Assembly: GCA_951799445.1 (NCBI GenBank) | Contig: OX637289.1 | Coordinates: 9,329,321 to 9,393,320 of the forward strand | Direction of reading: 5' to 3' | Origin: Pseudisothecium myosuroides | Taxonomy: Eukaryota; Streptophyta; Bryopsida; Hypnales; Lembophyllaceae | DNA: 64,000 nucleotides | In this document: piece after piece, positions 57,765 to 64,000 of the stretch | Numbering within the stretch: the first letter of the stretch is position 1 | Layout of the letters: each line of letters begins with the position of its first letter | Made by a program: the position numbers and the translations under genes | The notes under the pieces: model-generated | The model's database searches: none | The model's input: the letters and a program-made list of their open reading frames with translations, nothing else | Told to the model about the DNA's origin: nothing

Positions 57765-58342
57765 TCAACAAAACTTATTCACCCAAACGGTCATCTTCAT
57801 GCCACTAGCGCAATGACTAGGAATTCCACTAATGAAGTAGTATTGTGCGTTTCCAAAGACGGCCACGCTCCAACCCTGTCCACCGTTGGATTGGACGAAA
57901 GGTTGGCTGGTATCGCAAGCATCGTAAGCTGCCTCACTCACAATCATGACGCTCTCACCAATTGGATAATTGAACACTGCACATTTGACACAAGATTCAA
58001 CTCATTTTTGGATCACACATGCATATATCTATTAGGTTGTGGAGAAACGGTTTTATTAGATTGCAAGATGAAAACAAATGAAAATTAAAGCATCAAGCTT
58101 TTCTAAATTTTAGGGCACATAAACACACAAATGAGGATTCTCTTACCAAAGAGGTCATTGTTGCAATAAGGAATGTTGCTCTGCACCCAATTGGGGTAGA
58201 ATGTAGTAGGGTTGTTGACGCGTGCCAAGGCATCCATGCCCCATCCAAGAGGGCCTCCTACCACCCACAAATTGGCCATGGAGCCTTGTACTAGTGCCAT
58301 CATTGTCACTGCCATTGCCAAAAGCACCAAGGGTCTCGCCAT
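57765..58342 (-). CDS. Phytocyanin (plantacyanin/ENODL-like), two exons
   Basis: Exon 1 is 58342-58147, the intron 58146-57977 (170 bp, GT...AG) and exon 2 57976-57765. The join restores a GTG Val codon and gives NDLFVFNYPIG. The product is 135 residues: a signal peptide (about 1-23, hydrophobic LVLLAMAVTMMALVQG) and one cupredoxin domain, with no C-terminal GPI-anchor tail. It should be secreted to the cell wall space. Cys86 and Cys121 fit the conserved disulfide. Of the four blue-copper ligands, His120 and Met125 remain. The positions expected to be His and Cys are Ser74 and Ser115, so normal type-1 copper binding is unlikely, as in early-nodulin-like phytocyanins. The start ATG is chosen because a leader-intron acceptor (CATGCAG) appears to remove the upstream ATGs. 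Extra Cys60 and Cys135 are unusual. An inverted copy begins at 63689. Confidence 0.85.
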
Positions 58343-59223
58343 TGTTGCGGACAAAAACTGCATGTTCATGTTTCATTAACACAACAATCAATTATGCAAG
58401 TGATTCCAATATTAGAATTACAATGCAAGATTGGATTTACAATAATATGTGCACATGTGAGAAAAAGATTGCAAAGTTGGTCTTCATCAACCCCATGCCA
58501 TGGGGTTTTTCTTCTTAATAGTCTTTCCAACGTAAACTTATTTGTTACCTTTTAGTACATTCAACCTAAGTTTGGTTCTCAAGAAGTACAACATTGCATG
58601 ATAGAAATACTATTGCATGGATTGGAATACTACAATAAGTCCCTCCAATGTAAATGAATTTGTTTTATCTTTTCTAGCCTTACTCCCGCTATACCACACA
58701 TTGAAAAAGGTCAAACAAACCAACTGGAGTTGGTTAAAAGCAACTAAAAGCAATTGAAATGGAATTGGAATGCAACTATGTAGTTATTATGAGTTCTTCT
58801 AAACACAATAATTCTATAACTTGCCTGCTAAGTGCAACAAATAGAGCTTGCAACCATCTACAGTTTTGAAAGCGCAAAAAAACGTACAATTGAAGCGTCA
58901 GGAGGACCACCAAAAATTGGTAGAGCGAGGTTAGTAGTAAGGGAGGTGGAGAAAGCTCAAGAGACAAAAGAAACAATGGAGAAGAAGGTGGAAGGCTTTG
59001 GGCTTTATAGGATTTGGCTTTGCTCAAGTACGACCGACGAGGCGACCAAAGGTCCCATTTCAACTTTTCGACAAAGAAAAATGAATAAGTAGCCACGTCA
59101 ACTTGGATGAAGATATGTTATGCTAATTGTCATTGTTGTTGACATGGCGGCTCACCAAACATGACTCAATTTTGTCTTGATATAACGACTCATGTATTTT
59201 TGCCACAACTATTAAAGCCCATT
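58031..59223 (-). repeat. Inverted repeat, left arm (outer part)
   Basis: It is complementary to 62808-64000, with paired positions summing to 122031. I found no difference in the stretches compared, which include exon 1, its promoter and the whole distal end. The arm holds exon 1, part of the intron and about 880 bp upstream of the phytocyanin gene. It continues beyond the window on the other side, so its left limit is unknown. Confidence 0.9.
59000..59012 (-). promoter_or_regulatory. TATA box of left phytocyanin copy
   Basis: CCTATAAAGCCC on the minus strand lies about 665 bp upstream of the start codon. It is followed by a pyrimidine-rich leader with CTTCTTCTCC. A GTACGT donor-like site further down suggests that the long leader contains an intron ending at CATGCAG just before the ATG. 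Confidence 0.5.
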
Positions 59224-59523
59224 TGAATTAAAGGTCCGCTTTGGGCTACTTTCTTAGTTTGTGTAAAATTGTATGAAAAAATTAATTTAAAATTCAATAT
59301 CATCATTGTCTATGTAAGTCAAAATTTTGTAAAAATGTGGCAATTGTTGTTTGGCGATGATGGCACAACATGCATTCAATTCAATTATATGGCAGTTTAA
59401 TCTAATTTTTTTAGTAATATTTGATTAAAAAAATTCTAAAATTTCAAATATCTCTCATCCCACATGTCACAAATACACAAATATAAACCCCCATCTAGAA
59501 GACTTTTGTAATAATGAGGTAGC
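59224..59523. repeat. Inverted repeat, left arm (inner part)
   Basis: It is complementary to 60639-60938 with about nine differences in 300 bp, clearly more diverged than the outer part. It ends at GAATGAGGTAGCA-like sequence. Confidence 0.85.
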
Positions 59524-60320
59524 AAGTACGAGATTCTTGGATTCTTTTTATTTATTTTGGGGACTTGCTTTTGTGGTTGTGATGGTGAATGAGTTTTTGT
59601 GAGGAGTAACTCTCTACAAGTGTCCTTGATTTACGTTTTTTTGAGGGTTAGTCAAGGTTTTTATCATGACAATAAACAATGAAAGTGTTGTTGAAAACTC
59701 TTCAACATTAAAAGTTTATTGTATAAAGAACAATCTAGAAATGTCATAACATTAAAATGTTTTATGAATAGCTTTCTCACGTGAATACCTTTTATTTGTT
59801 TCTTCAAACTTTACGAAGGGAGAAAATTGATTTGGATAATCATTTTTCATTGTCATTTTTTATCTTCTGGATTGCTTTTAAAGACTTCGAGGGTGTTATT
59901 ATGCACGGACTACAATGAGATTATAATTGAGTAGATTTCTTGAGTGTGACGTGTCTTTATATTTGTTGTATTCTTTGTTTATTCAAGTTTTCAAATGTGT
60001 AATCTTGCATGATTAAATTAAAAAAGAAGTTGCATGCAAAGAAAGGATAAACAACATCTTAAAACAAGTTTTTGTTACATGAGGTGGAAAAGTAGAGAAG
60101 GATAGGGAGAAGGAACCTAGTTTATATTGAAAATGGAATCAATAGAAAATTCTATTTTTATTAAATGAAAGAATGGCTCAATATTCCTTTTCCCTTAGAG
60201 TTGAAATTTACGCACCAAATCTAGGAGATCCAAATTGTCCCAAAACTAGGATGATTCCAAAATTTTATTAGAGTATAACTTGCAACAGATACATCAATAA
60301 CATCTACTATTGGATTTTAT
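59524..60320. other. Spacer between inverted arms
   Basis: AT-rich and non-coding. A short hairpin AATAAACAATGAAAG...TTAAAAGTTTATT lies near 59672-59722. Confidence 0.4.
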
Positions 60321-60638
60321 TCCTAAAGAACCAAAGTCTTTACAAGGAAAAGATGGATTTAAGGTAGACTCCTACAGTGTAAATTTTTGTTTTGATTTTA
60401 GGAAACATTTTTGTAAGATAGCTCAAAGCACTAGCTTTGGGGAAATATAGTTTTTCTTCCAGTTAATGTCCAAGAGCAAAAGTTATGCCAAAATAACACA
60501 AGTTTCAACTTGTACGGTTTGAAAAAGAATCCACAAAAACAAAAAATAACTTTTTTTTAACAGCTTGTTTCTTTTAGATTATAATTTTGTGAACATAAAA
60601 AAGACTTGATTCACTCCATTTGAAGTAGTAATGCTACC
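60321..60638 (+). mobile_element. TTAA-type element, J-like left half
   Basis: It begins TCCTAAAGAACCAAAGTC after TTAT and shares GAGCAAAAGTTATGCC with element 42271-42840. The right half is missing where the inner inverted arm begins. Confidence 0.35.
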
Positions 60639-60938
60639 TCATTGCTAGAAAGTCTTCTAGACGGGGGTTTATATTTGTGTATTTGTGACATGTGGGATGA
60701 GAGATATTTGAAATTTTAGAATTTTTTTAATCAAATATTACTAAAAAAATTAGATTAAATTGCCATATAATTGAATTGAATGCATGTTGTGCCATCATAG
60801 CCAAACAACAATTGCCACATTTTTACAAAATTTTGACTTACATAGACAATGATGATATTGAATTTTAAATTATTTTTTTCATAAAATTTTACACAAACTA
60901 AGAGAGTAGCCCAAAGCGGACCTTTAATTCAAATGGGC
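60639..60938. repeat. Inverted repeat, right arm (inner part)
   Basis: It is the complement of 59224-59523 at about 97% identity. It is separated from the outer right arm by the transposon at 60940-62807. Confidence 0.85.
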
Positions 60939-61214
60939 TCTCGGGGGGTGCACTCCATAGAAAGTTCATTGATCACGCGCGTTCAAGCCCCTATTGTAGG
61001 GGGGCTATGTAGCTGGGTTTTGTGAATTTACATGGGGCTATCTTTACCTAAATTTCTAAATTTGTCTTATTTTAGAGACCCTACCTTTTATTTGAATTTT
61101 TTTTGGTGGTAGTTTTGGATACCCTATATTCATTTAAAATACAAAAATTTTGCATGTTTCTTATAAATAGTTCTTGGTGTCATTTCGGAGTTTTAGGGTC
61201 AAAAAGTTTTGTTT

Positions 61215-61510
61215 TTAAATCCTGATAGACTTCACCTTCAACAAAATATGAATCACTTGGAGACGGGATTCAGACACATATCACTTTCAAACAGCAACTG
61301 CATTCAAAAAAATGCCACTTTCAAACACCAACTGGATTCAAACAAATGCCACTTAAAAACACGAACTGCATTCAAACATTATCACATTCTAGCCATTTGT
61401 TCAAAAAAACAAAACAAAACATTATCACATTCAAAGACCAACTGCATTCAAACATTCACATAAAAACACCAATGGGATTTAAACATAGCACATTCAAACA
61501 ACAAATGGGA
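61215..61510. repeat. Degenerate ~30-bp repeats inside transposon
   Basis: TTCAAACACCAACTGGATTC and AAACAAATGCCAC words alternate about seven times. Short runs of AACAAAACAAAAC are interspersed. Confidence 0.7.
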
Positions 61511-61904
61511 TTCAAAGTGTAACAACTGCAAACCACAACATATCACCATGTGGTAAACAACACTAGATGCAAGGTCAGAAGCATGCCATGCATGTGTTTA
61601 CAAACACAATGTATACCATTTACAAGTCAGAAATTGACAACTGCAAGTTCAAGAGTCCAAGGGCAAAGTTCAAGAATCCCGTAGAAAAAAAACACTGCAA
61701 CCTCGTACGCATGTCCTGGACAATCAAAACCACAACAAGAAACTAGCAGCCTAAGAAAACAGTCGTGGAGAATACAGAAAATGGCAGGCGACCTGCACAA
61801 TCGAAAAGTGCTTATCAGTGGACATACAAACAACATTACATTCAAATGACAAAGGCTTCACTGTCATAGATTTTGGAATTCAGATTTTTGTGGACTGCCT
61901 TACC

Positions 61905-62261
61905 TCATCGCAATCCGGGTGTAATCCAAACATTGGGCAGGTTGGCCTGCCCATCTCCTCTGCGCACTTCAATTTCCAGTTGCCAGCCTCCATACAGTAG
62001 AGCTCGAAGCCGATGCAGCTCCCACACAACCAGCTCTCCGAATGGCTTCACTTGGAGGTTTTCTAGGACTTCCAGCTCCAGCCTCCACGACTTCATGAAC
62101 AACGCCACATTTGCATCAAAAGCCTGCAACAGAAACTTGGCCTTCTTCCGTGCAGACATCTCGACCGCATTGACCTTCAAGTCAAAAGATGCAAGCCGCA
62201 ACGCAGCGTACTCCACTATATAACTTGCAAGAATACGGCTGAACTTCGACACAGATGCCAA
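61905..62261 (-). CDS. Gene-like fragment carried by the transposon
   Basis: An open frame of about 118 residues on the minus strand has clearly protein-like text, for example RKKAKFLLQAFDANVALFMK and WELHRLRALLYGGWQLEIE. GC is higher than in the surrounding element. There is no ATG at the front: the frame opens after a TAG and the first residues are read from TTG. At the 3' end the stop TGA is immediately followed by GGTAAGG, a good splice donor shape. The upstream sequence contains TTTAGGGTTT-like words common in plant 5' leaders. I do not recognise the family. A captured host exon (Pack-type cargo) fits best; an uncharacterised element protein is the alternative. Confidence 0.4.
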   Translation of the reverse strand: MASVSKFSRILASYIVEYAALRLASFDLKVNAVEMSARKKAKFLLQAFDANVALFMKSWRLELEVLENLQVKPFGELVVWELHRLRALLYGGWQLEIEVRRGDGQANLPNVWITPGLR

Positions 62262-63018
62262 AATGAAACCCTAAAACCACACCCTCGACCATTTGCAAAG
62301 TGAAACACAAATCTTTCGTTCTGGAGTGCGCCACTACAAAACGTAAACCCTAACTTTTCCAAAGAGGGTCTCTCTGAATTCAACGGAACCATCAGACTGA
62401 ACCAGCGAGTTCAAGTTAAACCACTGATTTCATCCATGTTCTGACCATATTTTCATCCGCCGCTTTTGAAATTTAATTTCCTCCACAGCACATAGGATCC
62501 CACCCTCGGATGCTTCTCACACTTAGACTATTTCTAAACAGTTCAAACTTTGGGGGGAGATTTTTATACTAGTTCTTAAAAGTTCAGATTTTTGTGAAAG
62601 TTTTTTGGTAAGGCTACTTTAGACTAAAAAAATAGGTAAATTTTAGTATTATCCCATACCCTTCATTACTTATAACTCCTAAAACTCCATTTTAGTAATG
62701 CTTATTTACTTCAAAGAATTGTCTAAAACTTAGGACAAATTAATTAAAATGACCCTTCATTTGATCGCACGTTAACAATAAATAAAAATGGGAGTGCACC
62801 CCCCGAGAATGGGCTTTAATAGTTGTGGCAAAAATACATGAGTCGTTATATCAAGACAAAATTGAGTCATGTTTGGTGAGCCGCCATGTCAACAACAATG
62901 ACAATTAGCATAACATATCTTCATCCAAGTTGACGTGGCTACTTATTCATTTTTCTTTGTCGAAAAGTTGAAATGGGACCTTTGGTCGCCTCGTCGGTCG
63001 TACTTGAGCAAAGCCAAA

Positions 63019-63031
63019 TCCTATAAAGCCC
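63019..63031 (+). promoter_or_regulatory. TATA box of right phytocyanin copy
   Basis: CCTATAAAGCCC is the mirror image of the site at 59000-59012, with identical surrounding leader. Confidence 0.5.
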
Positions 63032-63688
63032 AAAGCCTTCCACCTTCTTCTCCATTGTTTCTTTTGTCTCTTGAGCTTTCTCCACCTCCCTTACTACTAA
63101 CCTCGCTCTACCAATTTTTGGTGGTCCTCCTGACGCTTCAATTGTACGTTTTTTTGCGCTTTCAAAACTGTAGATGGTTGCAAGCTCTATTTGTTGCACT
63201 TAGCAGGCAAGTTATAGAATTATTGTGTTTAGAAGAACTCATAATAACTACATAGTTGCATTCCAATTCCATTTCAATTGCTTTTAGTTGCTTTTAACCA
63301 ACTCCAGTTGGTTTGTTTGACCTTTTTCAATGTGTGGTATAGCGGGAGTAAGGCTAGAAAAGATAAAACAAATTCATTTACATTGGAGGGACTTATTGTA
63401 GTATTCCAATCCATGCAATAGTATTTCTATCATGCAATGTTGTACTTCTTGAGAACCAAACTTAGGTTGAATGTACTAAAAGGTAACAAATAAGTTTACG
63501 TTGGAAAGACTATTAAGAAGAAAAACCCCATGGCATGGGGTTGATGAAGACCAACTTTGCAATCTTTTTCTCACATGTGCACATATTATTGTAAATCCAA
63601 TCTTGCATTGTAATTCTAATATTGGAATCACTTGCATAATTGATTGTTGTGTTAATGAAACATGAACATGCAGTTTTTGTCCGCAACA

Positions 63689-64000
63689 ATGGCGAGACCC
63701 TTGGTGCTTTTGGCAATGGCAGTGACAATGATGGCACTAGTACAAGGCTCCATGGCCAATTTGTGGGTGGTAGGAGGCCCTCTTGGATGGGGCATGGATG
63801 CCTTGGCACGCGTCAACAACCCTACTACATTCTACCCCAATTGGGTGCAGAGCAACATTCCTTATTGCAACAATGACCTCTTTGGTAAGAGAATCCTCAT
63901 TTGTGTGTTTATGTGCCCTAAAATTTAGAAAAGCTTGATGCTTTAATTTTCATTTGTTTTCATCTTGCAATCTAATAAAACCGTTTCTCCACAACCTAAT
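63689..64000 (+). CDS. Phytocyanin, second copy, 5' part only
   Basis: Exon 1 (63689-63884) encodes the same 65 residues as the left copy: a signal peptide and the first cupredoxin strands through NNDLF. The donor GTAAGA follows at 63885 and the intron runs to the window edge. The second exon should lie just beyond it, if the mirror symmetry continues. The copy points away from the left one, so the two genes are divergent, about 5.3 kb apart. Whether this copy is intact cannot be judged here. Confidence 0.8.

Larger units (their letters stand above)
60940..62807. mobile_element. Non-autonomous DNA transposon, hAT-like target duplication
   Basis: This 1868-bp element has perfect 17-bp TIRs, CTCGGGGGGTGCACTCC and its complement. 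It is flanked by an 8-bp direct duplication AATGGGCT at 60932-60939 and 62808-62815. The corresponding site in the left arm (59216-59223) is unoccupied and reads the complement once. Eight-base duplications are typical of hAT elements, although the terminal bases are not the usual CAGGG/TAGGG type. It carries degenerate repeats at 61215-61510 and a gene-like open frame on the minus strand. No transposase is recognised. Confidence 0.85.
62808..64000 (+). repeat. Inverted repeat, right arm (outer part)
   Basis: It is the complement of 58031-59223, with no difference seen in the stretches compared, and it runs off the right edge of the window. It contains the promoter, leader, exon 1 and start of the intron of the second phytocyanin copy. 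Confidence 0.9.

Noticed and set aside
58776..59096. A 106-residue minus-strand frame, duplicated at 62935-63255
   Set aside because: It spans the TATA box and leader of the phytocyanin gene. Its identity in both copies follows from the inverted repeat and does not indicate coding constraint.
61873..62223. Plus-strand 116-residue Ser-rich frame in the transposon
   Set aside because: It lies antisense to the more protein-like minus-strand frame, and its Ser/Arg/Thr richness is typical of a reverse-complement shadow.

Overview
This is a nuclear DNA window from a land plant. The clearest evidence is an intact Dof-type zinc-finger transcription factor (a family confined to the green lineage) and a phytocyanin gene with the usual single intron. 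Gene density is very low: one complete Dof gene, one complete phytocyanin gene and the first exon of a second copy in 64 kb. The rest is AT-rich DNA packed with non-autonomous transposons, which points to a large, repeat-rich genome. I cannot name the species. A non-seed plant is possible, but that is a guess.

Layout. 0-5 kb: AT-rich DNA with a broken Tc1-like transposase, a SINE-like copy and a TTAA-flanked element inside that SINE. 5-6 kb: a GC-rich island with an unassigned open frame. 6-11 kb: SINE-like tails and a decayed unknown protein-coding stretch at 8.2-8.7 kb. 11.2-13.0 kb: a TTAA element nested in another. 13-17.7 kb: simple and tandem repeats. 17.8-21 kb: the GC-rich Dof locus. 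23.3-24.6 kb: a TTAA element. 27.9-29.4 kb: a 1.5-kb foldback whose arms are 178-bp tandem units. 29.4-33.2 kb: three TTAA elements. 33.5-35.7 kb: MITEs, a perfect-looking hairpin and a Stowaway-like element. 37-38 kb: a LINE-like coding remnant. 38-43.1 kb: more TTAA elements, one turned into a palindrome, and a compound foldback. 43.5-50.3 kb: a Stowaway-like element, an LTR-like repeat, further TTAA elements and a possible CACTA-like element containing two of them. 54-56.4 kb: an LTR-like unit. 57.7-64 kb: the phytocyanin locus and its inverted copy, whose right arm is split by a 1.87-kb transposon that carries a gene-like fragment.

The most notable content is a dense cluster of about 14 elements bounded by TTAA and ending in CCCCTAAAGG or close variants. 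Eight belong to one architecture of about 900-935 bp in several diverged subfamilies. Two nested insertions have related copies in this window that serve as unoccupied target sites. Both show precise entry at TTAA, the hallmark of piggyBac-type transposition, which I believe is scarcely described in land plants. No transposase for these elements was seen here.

The phytocyanin duplicate is also informative. Both copies lack two of the four blue-copper ligands. Their inverted arms look identical outside the inserted transposon but differ at roughly 3% of positions inside it.
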